Assembly (NCBI GenBank): GCA_035628055.1
Contig: DASPKO010000173.1
Coordinates: 1 to 13,000, forward strand
Direction of reading: 5' to 3'
Source of the DNA: DASPKO01 sp035628055
Lineage (GTDB): Bacteria > Planctomycetota > Phycisphaerae > Phycisphaerales > UBA1924
Length of the DNA stretch: 13,000 nt
Position 1 is the stretch's first letter, and every line of letters starts with the position of its first letter. Position numbers and translations under genes: made by a program. This document shows, one piece after another, positions 6,508-13,000 of the stretch. The notes beneath the pieces were generated by a model that saw only the letters and a program-made list of their open reading frames with translations, did not search any database and had not been told where the DNA came from.

Positions 6508-7577
6508 CGCGTCCCCACCGGCTGCGTCGGGGTGGCCTCGAGTACCTGTTTCACGATCGTGTCGGGGTCCACGCGGTCGGCCTCGGCCTCGAAGTTCAGC
6601 AGCACCCGGTGCCGCAGCGCCAGCAGGGCCACCTCCTGGATGTCCTTGTTGCCCACGTGATACCTTCCGTCGGCGACGGCCCGCACCTTGGCCCCCAGCA
6701 GCAGTGCCTGCGCCCCGCGCGGACTGGACCCGCAGCGGATGTACTTGCCCGTCACCTCCGGAGCGAACCGCCCCCCCGGGTGCGTCGCCAGGGCCAGCCG
6801 GGCCGCGTACTCGCGCACGTGCGGCGCCACGATCGCCCCGCGGATGAGCCGCTGGGCGGCCAGGATCGCCGCTCCGTCGAGCACGGGCCGCACGTCGGCC
6901 TCGAAGGTGGTGGTGGTGCGGTCGAGGATCGTGAGCAGCTCCTCGAGCTGGCTGTACCCCACCACGATCTTGAAGATGAAGCGGTCCATCTGGGCCTCGG
7001 GAAGCGGGTACGTCCCCTCCTGCTCGATCGGGTTCTGCGTCGCCAGCACGAAGAACGGGCGCTCGAGCTGGTACGTCGTCCCCCCCACCGTCACGCTCTG
7101 CTCCTGCATCGCCTCGAGCATCGCCGACTGCGTTTTGGGCGTGGCCCGGTTGATCTCGTCGGCGAGCACGATCTGGGCGAAGATGGGCCCGCGCTGGAAC
7201 TCGAACTGCCGGCGCCCCGTCGCCGGATCCTCGGTCACGATGTTCGTCCCCACCACGTCCGAAGGCATCAGGTCCGGCGTGAACTGGATGCGCGAGAAGG
7301 GGAGCGAGAGCGCCCGCGCCAGCGTCCGCACCAGCAGCGTCTTGCCCAGCCCCGGCACCCCCTCGAGCAGCACGTTGCCCCCCGCGAACAGGCCCACCAG
7401 CACGGCGTCGACCACCTCCTGGTGCCCCACGATCACCTTGCCGACCTCCTGCTTCAGGCGCGCAAAGGTGTCGCGGAACGCCTCGCACTGGGCGCGCACC
7501 TCCTCCGGGGTCTTGGGCAGGGGCTGGGCCGCGGGCTTGGACGCGCGGGCGGGTTCGGTCGGTTGTGCCATGGCCAT
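6504..7577 (-). CDS. MoxR family AAA+ ATPase
   Basis: Predicted 357-residue cytoplasmic ATPase of the MoxR branch of AAA+ proteins, thought to act as a chaperone or remodelling factor for VWA-domain partners. Visible motifs: Walker A GVPGLGKT (73-80); the family segment FTPDLMPSDVVGT (99-111); Walker B IVLADEIN (136-143); sensor 1 ATQNP (179-183) followed by EQEGTYPLPEAQMDRF (185-200); and sensor 2 GSSPRG (283-288). All key residues are present and the length is normal for the family (about 320-360). Start: ATGs occur at 7586, 7577 and 7571. GAGGG (7587-7591) touches the 7586 ATG but sits 9 nt before 7577, so 7577 (MAMAQPTEPA) is preferred. The stop overlaps the first lipoprotein start as ATGA. 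The gene follows the large VWA gene after 131 bp containing a hairpin. Confidence 0.96.
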   Translation of the reverse strand: MAMAQPTEPARASKPAAQPLPKTPEEVRAQCEAFRDTFARLKQEVGKVIVGHQEVVDAVLVGLFAGGNVLLEGVPGLGKTLLVRTLARALSLPFSRIQFTPDLMPSDVVGTNIVTEDPATGRRQFEFQRGPIFAQIVLADEINRATPKTQSAMLEAMQEQSVTVGGTTYQLERPFFVLATQNPIEQEGTYPLPEAQMDRFIFKIVVGYSQLEELLTILDRTTTTFEADVRPVLDGAAILAAQRLIRGAIVAPHVREYAARLALATHPGGRFAPEVTGKYIRCGSSPRGAQALLLGAKVRAVADGRYHVGNKDIQEVALLALRHRVLLNFEAEADRVDPDTIVKQVLEATPTQPVGTR

Positions 7578-7586
7578 CGTGTGCAT

Positions 7587-7591
7587 CCCTC
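7587..7591 (-). promoter_or_regulatory. Ribosome binding site that decides the MoxR start
   Basis: GAGGG on the minus strand directly abuts ATG 7586, leaving no spacer, but lies 9 nt before ATG 7577. The spacing favours 7577 as the true start. Confidence 0.6.
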
Positions 7592-7680
7592 GTGTTTCGA
7601 ACGTCCGTGATCGATGTCCCCGGCCCCCGCATCCTCGTCGCGCCGTCTCTCGCTCGTGTCTTCCGATCACCGCTTGCCGA

Positions 7681-7705
7681 CCGCCGGATGCCCGGGTCCC
7701 GGCGG
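7681..7705 (-). terminator. GC-rich hairpin between the large VWA gene and MoxR (possible terminator or attenuator)
   Basis: Three bases after the VWA stop codon (7709-7711) the transcript can form a 7-bp stem CCGCCGG/CCGGCGG (arms 7699-7705 and 7681-7687), extendable by a G-U and a G-C pair, with an 11-nt loop containing CCCGGG. No U-tract follows, so it is not a classical intrinsic terminator. It could reduce read-through, protect the upstream mRNA 3' end, or be chance in high-GC DNA. The remaining bases up to the MoxR ribosome site show no convincing promoter. Confidence 0.35.
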
Positions 7706-7708
7706 CCC

Positions 7709-10700
7709 CTACTGATCCTCCATCTCTTCCCGTGCCCGCCGCTTGGCCTGGCGGAGCCGTGAGAGACCCTCCTCCGACGTGGCCGGCCCGGCCGGCTTGG
7801 CGGGCGCCGGGCGCGTCCCCGCACCCGCCTCCCCACCCGCCGCCTCGATGCCGCCGCGCCGCGCCGCCGCCCGCAGCTCGTCCTCGCCCGCCTCGAAGCG
7901 CGCCGAGGCCGAGGGGCCCGCCGGCTCCAGCGGGATCGGCTCGGAGAGCGCGCCCGCGGGCGCGCCGTCGACCCCGGGCTGCTCAGGCGCCCCCGAGCCC
8001 GCCATCGCCTGCCGGGCCCTGGCCCGCGCCCCCATCAGATCGCCCATCTGCTCCCCGCCCCGCTGCGTCGTCTCGCGCCCGGCCCAGCGGGCCACGACCC
8101 GGGCCATCGCCCGGACGTCAATCCGCACCCGGCGCACCGCCACGTCCAGCAGGAAGACCGACAGGGCCGCCAGGGCCACGCGCATCCAGATCGGCGTGAG
8201 CGCGACCGGCATGCTCAGGCCCGCCCGCGCGAACAGGTCGGCCCGCGTGGGGTCCCCCGAGAGCACCCGCCCGCCCGTCTTGCGCGCCACCGTCTCCAGC
8301 AGGGCGTAGTTGTCCTTCAGGGCCCGGAACTCGTCCGCGAACGGCCGCGTCACCGCCGCCTGGATCACCCCGGTCCGCGGCGGCTCGCCGGCCCGCTCCG
8401 GCGGCGCCTCGTACCGGAACGACATGACGTACGCCCCCGCCAGGCTCGTCGCCAGCGCCCCTTCGTACCGCCCCGGGCCCACCTGCCGCAGTTCCACGGT
8501 CTCGGCCTTCCCGTCCGGACCCACGGCCCGGCCCGCGAAGCGCACGAAATCCAGTCGCTCGCCGTCGGCGTCGAGCGCCTCGACGATCACGCGCGTGGTG
8601 TCCCCCTGTTCCGCCGTGCTCAGACGGATGTCCGCCGAGCCCCCGGGGCGCATCACCCAGCGCAGGTGCTGGTCCCAGAAGGCGCGGAACTTGGCCCAGC
8701 TCACCCAGTCCGCGGCCCAGCGCGTGGTCAGGTCGCTCGTGAAGGCGATGGACTTGCCCAGGCCGTACTGCCAGCTCGCCAGGATCGGATCGTTCTCCTG
8801 CCCGCGCAGCGAGACCTGGGAGAGCCCCTCGCGCTCCGCGGTCACGACGTACCCGCTGATCGCCGGCACCCCGTCGAGAAACCCGCGCATCGCCTCGGGC
8901 GCTCCCGCGACCGCCGGCGCGAACGGCGCTCCCTCCCAGATGAGCGAACGCCGGACGGTCTGGGCCTCCTTGATGAAGATGTCCGGCAGCGTGTCCAGCT
9001 CGTGGTTCTGCGTCACCGCGTAGTAGTTGCCCTTGGTCGCGGTCGCGATGTCGCGCATCGTGCCGATCTCATACCCCGAGTGCGGGAAGACCAGCACGCA
9101 CGAGACCGTCACCTTCGCGTCGATGAACCGCTGCAGCGTCGCCCGCGAGGGGGGCTGCGGGTCGCCGTCCGAGATGATGATGCAGTGCTTCTGCCCGGCG
9201 TTGGCCGCCTCGAGGGCCGTGATCGCCATCTGCATCATCGTGGCGAAGCTGGGGGCGTCGCCCAGCGAGAGATTGTTGATGGCCCGCTTGTGGCTGGTCC
9301 CGTCCCCCACCATCGCCATCTCGTGGGCCCAGATGTCCCCGCCGTTCCAGGAGTATTCGACGATCCCCGCCAGGTCCTGCCGCGACAGGTTGCTGATCGC
9401 CGCCGTCGCCGTCAGCTTCCCCCAGTAGTTCCCCTCGGGCATCTCGCACGAGTGCATCACCAGCACCAGCGCCCCGCGCGGCATCTGCCGCTTCTGCGGC
9501 GGGTCGAGCTTGACGGGCAGGGCGTCGGCCAGGGGGGAGCCGATCCAGGCGCCGGCCCCGAACGAGTCGGGCCCGCCCGTCATCACCAGCCCGCCCCCCA
9601 GGTCGTGCACGTACTGCCGCAGGTGCTCCTGCTGGGCCTGCGAGAGGGCATACGAGGGGACGTTCACCAGCACCACCGCGTCGTAGGCCGCCAGGTCCAC
9701 CAGCGCCACCGGCGCCTCGGCGGGGGTGCGCAGCTCGTTGCCGATCCGCGACTGCGTGAGGGCGGCGACCAGGGCCTCGGCCTCCTCCGTCCGCTCGGCC
9801 ACCACCAGCACCCGCCCCTCCCCGCTCACGAACGTCACCGCCAGGGCCCGGTTGTTCTCGGGGACCGCGTCGGCCGTCCGGCCCGACTCGTCGGGCGTCG
9901 GCTCAAAGACCACCTCGAACGTCTGGGGCCCGGCGGAGGGGAGCATCACGGGCACCGTGAGCGGGTTCACGCCCGGCTCCAGCTCCACGCTGATCCCCAG
10001 CGCGTCGGAGCCCGGGTCGAGGTCGACCGCCTCGCCGTTCATCTGCAGGGTCACCCGCCCCCGGGCCGCGGCGGTCGCGCTGATCACCGCGCGCAGGTTC
10101 ACGGGCTGACCCATCCGCGCGGTCGAGGGCGCCACCAGCCGTTCCACCACCACCTCGCGGTCGTGCGTGTATTTCAGGGGGAGCACGTCGATGGGGATGC
10201 CGGCGGCCCGAGCCGCCTCCGCGGCCAGCAGCAGGCTCCCCGCGGTCTCGTTCCCGTCGCTCACGATGAGCAGGCGGTTGGCGGTCTGGTCCGACCCCAC
10301 CGCCATCCCCATGCGCACGCCCTCGGCCAGGTTCGTCGCCTCGCGCTCCGGGAGCTGCTGCGTGTCCGGGAGCGCCGCGGGCGGCGCGGGCAGCGATTGC
10401 ACGATCGCGTCGCGCGCCACCGCCACCTTCGCCAGCTCGTCCCCCGGCCGGGCCGACTGCGCCGCCGCCCGGAGAAAGCTCTCCGCCTGCGCCTGCAGCG
10501 ACGCGGAGACCGACCTGCTCGTATCCACCACCGCGACCACGGTCACGTTCTCGGCCTGGCGGCGCCACGCCGGACGCGCCAGGGCCAGCACGATCAGCGC
10601 GATCACCAGCAGGCGCACCGCCAGGGCCACGCGGCGGGCGCCCATCCCCAGCCCCGCGATGCTCCGGCGCGACATCCACAGCGCCAGGGCCCAGCACACC

Positions 10701-10789
10701 GGAACGGCCCAGAGCCACGCCGGCAGGTCGAACTGAATCGGGCCGACCCGGAGCGAGGCGAGCAGAAGCCCGGGCGTCGGCAGGCTCAC
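7709..10789 (-). CDS. Large membrane protein with two VWA domains around a glutamine-amidotransferase-like segment
   Basis: Predicted 1026 residues. Two N-terminal helices (about 22-39 and 54-72) are followed by VWA domain 1 (about 83-205). Its MIDAS looks complete: D89, S91 and S93 in VDTSRSVS, T152, and SDG at 177-179. A glutamine-amidotransferase-like segment (PF07090 type) covers about 365-430, with GGGLVMTGGPDSFGAGAW at 398-415; I see no catalytic cysteine there. VWA-like domain 2 (about 440-610) keeps SDGDPQPPS (540-548), but the DxSxS position reads MHSCEM (445-450). A beta-rich region and a third helix (about 868-886) follow, then a 140-residue tail ending in a basic helix. Positive-inside signals put the VWA domains outside and the tail in the cytoplasm. 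The start is GTG 10789, overlapping the NHL gene stop as GTGA. A second GTG one codon earlier (10792) is possible. Role inferred: partner of MoxR in an envelope complex. Confidence 0.92.
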   Translation of the reverse strand: MSLPTPGLLLASLRVGPIQFDLPAWLWAVPVCWALALWMSRRSIAGLGMGARRVALAVRLLVIALIVLALARPAWRRQAENVTVVAVVDTSRSVSASLQAQAESFLRAAAQSARPGDELAKVAVARDAIVQSLPAPPAALPDTQQLPEREATNLAEGVRMGMAVGSDQTANRLLIVSDGNETAGSLLLAAEAARAAGIPIDVLPLKYTHDREVVVERLVAPSTARMGQPVNLRAVISATAAARGRVTLQMNGEAVDLDPGSDALGISVELEPGVNPLTVPVMLPSAGPQTFEVVFEPTPDESGRTADAVPENNRALAVTFVSGEGRVLVVAERTEEAEALVAALTQSRIGNELRTPAEAPVALVDLAAYDAVVLVNVPSYALSQAQQEHLRQYVHDLGGGLVMTGGPDSFGAGAWIGSPLADALPVKLDPPQKRQMPRGALVLVMHSCEMPEGNYWGKLTATAAISNLSRQDLAGIVEYSWNGGDIWAHEMAMVGDGTSHKRAINNLSLGDAPSFATMMQMAITALEAANAGQKHCIIISDGDPQPPSRATLQRFIDAKVTVSCVLVFPHSGYEIGTMRDIATATKGNYYAVTQNHELDTLPDIFIKEAQTVRRSLIWEGAPFAPAVAGAPEAMRGFLDGVPAISGYVVTAEREGLSQVSLRGQENDPILASWQYGLGKSIAFTSDLTTRWAADWVSWAKFRAFWDQHLRWVMRPGGSADIRLSTAEQGDTTRVIVEALDADGERLDFVRFAGRAVGPDGKAETVELRQVGPGRYEGALATSLAGAYVMSFRYEAPPERAGEPPRTGVIQAAVTRPFADEFRALKDNYALLETVARKTGGRVLSGDPTRADLFARAGLSMPVALTPIWMRVALAALSVFLLDVAVRRVRIDVRAMARVVARWAGRETTQRGGEQMGDLMGARARARQAMAGSGAPEQPGVDGAPAGALSEPIPLEPAGPSASARFEAGEDELRAAARRGGIEAAGGEAGAGTRPAPAKPAGPATSEEGLSRLRQAKRRAREEMEDQ

Positions 10790-11880
10790 CACCGCACCGC
10801 CGCGCCCGCGGGCGCCACGAACCGCTGCACGCGGTTGTTCCCGGAATCCAGCACGTACGCCCACCCTCGATGCACCGCCACCCCCCAGGGAGTTGCCAGC
10901 TCGCCCGGGCCGCGCCCCGCCACGCCCCAGGCCCCGAGCGACGCCCCGGTCGCTGCCTCGATCCGCTGTACCCGGTTGGCCCCGAACTCCGCCACGAGCA
11001 CGGTCCCGTCCTCGAGGGCGCACAGCCCGTACGGGTAGCGGTACGTCCCCGCCGCGTCGTCCCCTGCCTCCTCACCGAGCCATCCGAGCAGGCGGCCGTC
11101 GAGATCGAACCGCCCCAGGCGGTGGTTGCGCGAGTCGGCGACCAGCAGCGTCGGGGGCTCAGGCCCCGCGCCGGGGACCAGGGCGAGGCTCTGGGGCCGA
11201 TCGAACTCGGGCGCGCCGAGATCTCGCCCCGCCCCGTAGTGCCCGAAGCTGAACTGGAAGGCCAGTTCCCCGTCGAAGCAGCTCACCCGGTCGTGCCCGC
11301 CGTACTCGCTCACGTACACCCGCTCGGGCCACACCCGGCCCCCCGGGCCCCGCCGCGCCACTACCGCCACGTCCGTCGGATACACGAACTGACCGGGCCC
11401 CTCGCCGAAGGACCCGAACGAAGTGATCAGCCGGGGCGTCGCCTCGCCCGGCATCCGCGGGTCCGGCCCCGCCGGGGAGACCACGTCAAGCGCGTACACG
11501 AGCACCCGGCTGTAGTGCGTGTCGGCGACCCAGAGGGCGGGCGTTCCCTCCGGCCCCGGGGCCACCGTGACCCCCACCGGCTTGCCCACCTGGCTGTCGG
11601 GCATCCGCCACCACGCCAGGCAGCGGCCCGTCTCCGGGTCCAGCCGCTGAACCCGCCCGGTCTTGTCCACCACCCAGAGGCCGCTCGCGTCGGCCTCGAT
11701 CGCCCGTGGGTACCCGAACTGGCCCGGCAGCTCGCCCAGCCCCCCGATCACCCCCCTGGTCGGCAACGGACGACGCGCCTGCGCTCCCGGGTCGGACGGC
11801 GCGCAGCCGGGCGCTGGCCACGTGGCGGCCACCAGGCCCATCCACATGCCCACCGCTCGCCGCCCGGCACCGCCGTGCAT
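10786..11880 (-). CDS. NHL-repeat beta-propeller lipoprotein
   Basis: Predicted 364 residues. The N-terminus MHGGAGRRAVGMWMGLVAAT with PAPGC is a plausible lipoprotein signal with lipidated cysteine 26, although the lipobox is weak (Ala rather than Leu at -3). The rest consists of about six NHL repeats. Each has a 'GxFxxPxGVA' opening and a 'LxVADxxNxRVxxF' closing strand, for example GPGQFVYPTDVAVV, LLVADSRNHRLGRFD, VLVAEFGANRVQRI and YVLDSGNNRVQRF. They should close into a six-bladed propeller outside the cytoplasmic membrane. NHL propellers usually bind proteins, peptides or sugars, and no catalytic motif is visible. ATG 11880 is supported by AAAGGG 7 nt upstream. An internal ATG at 11847 would lose the basic N-region. 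The stop overlaps the large VWA start by 4 bases (GTGA), so the two are probably translationally coupled. It is the first gene of the minus-strand cluster. Confidence 0.9.
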   Translation of the reverse strand: MHGGAGRRAVGMWMGLVAATWPAPGCAPSDPGAQARRPLPTRGVIGGLGELPGQFGYPRAIEADASGLWVVDKTGRVQRLDPETGRCLAWWRMPDSQVGKPVGVTVAPGPEGTPALWVADTHYSRVLVYALDVVSPAGPDPRMPGEATPRLITSFGSFGEGPGQFVYPTDVAVVARRGPGGRVWPERVYVSEYGGHDRVSCFDGELAFQFSFGHYGAGRDLGAPEFDRPQSLALVPGAGPEPPTLLVADSRNHRLGRFDLDGRLLGWLGEEAGDDAAGTYRYPYGLCALEDGTVLVAEFGANRVQRIEAATGASLGAWGVAGRGPGELATPWGVAVHRGWAYVLDSGNNRVQRFVAPAGAAVRW

Positions 11881-11887
11881 GCACCGG

Positions 11888-11893
11888 CCCTTT
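11888..11893 (-). promoter_or_regulatory. Ribosome binding site of the NHL lipoprotein gene
   Basis: AAAGGG lies 7 nt before ATG 11880 on the minus strand and supports this start over the internal ATG at 11847. Confidence 0.55.
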
Positions 11894-11949
11894 GCACCCC
11901 TGCCCCGCTTCAGATTCCGGAGCCTATCAGGACGGCCAGACCGGGCGCG

Positions 11950-11976
11950 GCCCGCGGCTTCTCGTCGTCCGCGGGC
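11950..11976. repeat. 8-bp inverted repeat in the divergent intergenic region
   Basis: GCCCGCGG (11950-11957) and CCGCGGGC (11969-11976) are perfect inverted copies separated by 11 bp. They could be a dyad operator shared by the two divergent transcripts, or a hairpin in the leader of either. Short GC palindromes arise easily by chance at this base composition. Confidence 0.4.
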
Positions 11977-12139
11977 GCGGGGTCAGGCGCGGAAAATGCC
12001 CCTCAGCCCAGCTACCGTTCACGCCCCCGCCGGGTTCGCCGCGTCACGGCGTCCGGCAGGCCCCTAGGCACCCCCGGACCGGCCGCCCGCCCACGCCCCC
12101 AGACCACCGCGAAACTCACCCCGACACCTGGAATCACAC

Positions 12140-13000
12140 GTGAAGATCAAGACCGACGAGATCACGAGCGTCATCAAGCAGGAGATCGCCCAGTTCCATG
12201 CGGAGCTCGAAGTCTCCGAGGTCGGACGGGTGGTCGAGGTGGGCGACGGCATCGCGCGGGTCTACGGCCTCTCCAAGGCGATGGCCGCCGAGATGCTCGA
12301 GTTCCAGACCTCCACCGGCGCCGTGATGGGCCAGGTCTTCAATCTCGAGGAAGACACCGTCGGGGCCGTGATCTACGGGAACTATCTCTCGGTGAAGGAG
12401 GGCGACGTCGTCCGCTCCACCGGCCGCCTGCTCGATGTGCCCGTCGGCGAGGCCCTGCTCGGCCGCGTGGTCGACCCCCTGGGCCGCCCCCTCGACGACG
12501 CCGGCCCCATCCAGGCCTCCGAGTTCCGCAAGGTCGACATCATCGCCCCGGGCATCGCCGAGCGCCAACCCGTCCACGAGCCCCTCCAGACGGGCATCAA
12601 GGCGATCGACGCCATGATCCCCATCGGCCGGGGGCAGCGGGAGCTGATCATCGGCGACCGCAAGACCGGCAAGACCGCCGTCGCCGTCGACACCATCATC
12701 AACCAGCGCCAGTACTGGGGCACCCCCGAGGCCGTGGTCTGCATCTACGTCGCCGTCGGGCAGAAGGAATCGACCGTCGCCGGCGTCGTCGAGACCCTGC
12801 GCAAGCACGGCGCGATGGACTACACGATCGTCGTGAACGCGGCCTCCTCCGACCCGGCCCCCATGCAGTACATCGCCCCCTACGCCGGGTGCGCCATGGG
12901 CGAGTACTTCATGTGGCAGGGCGTCAAGGGCCAGACCCCCAAGCACGCCCTGTGCATCTACGACGACCTCTCCAAGCAGGCCGTCGCCTATCGCCAGCTC
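12140..13000 (+). CDS. atpA: F1F0 ATP synthase subunit alpha, N-terminal part (cut by window end)
   Basis: The first 287 codons of the alpha subunit of the F1 catalytic head, out of about 505-510 usual. The N-terminus is VKIKTDEITSVIKQEI, read with GTG as initiator; the match to the conserved alpha N-terminus fixes this start. Visible features: the beta-barrel domain with VGDGIARVYGL (34-44), the P-loop GDRKTGKTA (172-180; lysine where many species have glutamine), VAVGQKESTVA (204-214), and Walker B LCIYDDLSKQ (271-280). Alpha subunits bind nucleotide non-catalytically and form the hexamer with beta. After GEYF, the segment MWQGVKGQTPKH before the Walker B strand is about six residues longer than in E. 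coli. No atpH, atpF or other atp gene lies upstream; the neighbour is the divergent NHL gene. atpA therefore heads its own transcript, unlike the classical operon order. Confidence 0.97.
   Translation, partial: MKIKTDEITSVIKQEIAQFHAELEVSEVGRVVEVGDGIARVYGLSKAMAAEMLEFQTSTGAVMGQVFNLEEDTVGAVIYGNYLSVKEGDVVRSTGRLLDVPVGEALLGRVVDPLGRPLDDAGPIQASEFRKVDIIAPGIAERQPVHEPLQTGIKAIDAMIPIGRGQRELIIGDRKTGKTAVAVDTIINQRQYWGTPEAVVCIYVAVGQKESTVAGVVETLRKHGAMDYTIVVNAASSDPAPMQYIAPYAGCAMGEYFMWQGVKGQTPKHALCIYDDLSKQAVAYRQL

Larger units (their letters stand above)
11881..12139. other. Divergent intergenic region between the VWA cluster and atpA
   Basis: These 259 bp hold no credible gene. They must contain the outward promoters for the NHL-led cluster and for atpA. 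I find no clear -35/-10 pair for either direction; TAGGCT on the minus strand (about 11924-11929) is a weak -10 candidate. A GGA at 12130-12132 lies 7 nt before the atpA GTG and may serve as its ribosome site. The one distinct structure is the inverted repeat at 11950-11976. Confidence 0.6.

Noticed and set aside
4744..6660. Plus-strand open frame of 638 codons opposite DUF58 and the lipoproteins
   Set aside because: It spans three well-supported minus-strand genes and shows only repetitive composition and no motif.
7587..7670. Longer MoxR start near 7670
   Set aside because: Its added residues are Arg/Gly-rich and unlike MoxR N-termini, and the GAGGG ribosome site points to 7577.
7709..10789. 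Annotation as an active glutamine amidotransferase
   Set aside because: The GGGLVMTGG region resembles the fold, but I see no catalytic cysteine, so enzymatic activity is not supported.
10790..11023. Longer start at 11023 for the large VWA protein
   Set aside because: The extra 78 residues read the NHL gene out of frame and are Arg/Gly-rich. The GTG next to the NHL stop is followed directly by the expected membrane helices.
8666..11038. Plus-strand open frame of 790 codons opposite the large VWA gene
   Set aside because: The sense strand encodes recognisable VWA and amidotransferase-like domains. The antisense product is rich in Arg, His, Gly and Gln and has no plausible fold.
12134..12946. 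Minus-strand open frame of 270 codons opposite atpA
   Set aside because: atpA is certain from its conserved motifs. The antisense protein (many Asp, Gly, His, Val) is a codon-bias mirror image.
1..13000. Defence island or mobile element
   Set aside because: The single orphan methylase and the MoxR/VWA genes could suggest one, but there is no nuclease, integrase, transposase, tRNA junction or composition break, and atpA next door indicates a core chromosomal setting.

Overview
This is a very GC-rich, gene-dense bacterial stretch. The gene content points to a planctomycete, probably class Phycisphaerae. The evidence is a MoxR/DUF58/von Willebrand A (VWA) membrane gene set, a planctomycete-style double-VWA protein with a glutamine-amidotransferase-like (PF07090-type) segment, several small lipoproteins and a proline-rich membrane-anchored protein. 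The lineage is inferred from family resemblance only. I see no rRNA, tRNA, CRISPR array, insertion sequence or phage gene.

Layout. (i) Positions 1-1370, minus strand: a solitary beta-class N6-adenine/N4-cytosine DNA methyltransferase (393-1370), followed downstream by a conserved-looking protein cut by the window edge (1-346). (ii) Positions 1517-2440, plus strand: a one-helix membrane protein with a long Pro/Arg/Ala-rich tail, divergent from the methyltransferase and convergent with the next cluster (18 bp between stop codons). (iii) Positions 2459-11880, minus strand: about 9.4 kb of co-oriented genes. In order of transcription these are an NHL-propeller lipoprotein; a 1026-residue VWA/amidotransferase-like/VWA membrane protein; a MoxR AAA+ ATPase; two small lipoproteins; a DUF58 protein; and a BatA-like VWA membrane protein. 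Four junctions in this run are 4-base stop/start overlaps. The VWA-MoxR junction (131 bp, with a GC-rich hairpin) and the gap before DUF58 (61 bp) are the only real spaces. (iv) From 12140, plus strand: the 5' end of atpA (F1 ATP synthase alpha), divergent from the cluster across 259 bp.

How the genes may work together. MoxR ATPases are known to act with VWA proteins as chaperone-like or remodelling systems, and DUF58 proteins usually sit between MoxR and BatA/BatB. Here both membrane VWA proteins are predicted to expose their VWA domains outside the cytoplasmic membrane. Three lipoproteins (an NHL propeller and two with weak BamE-like features) are encoded in the same run, which suggests an envelope complex powered or assembled through the cytoplasmic MoxR ATPase. 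The most unusual points are the two lipoprotein genes placed between MoxR and DUF58, and the second VWA domain of the large protein, whose metal-binding MIDAS motif is lost. The substrate of the system cannot be read from the sequence.
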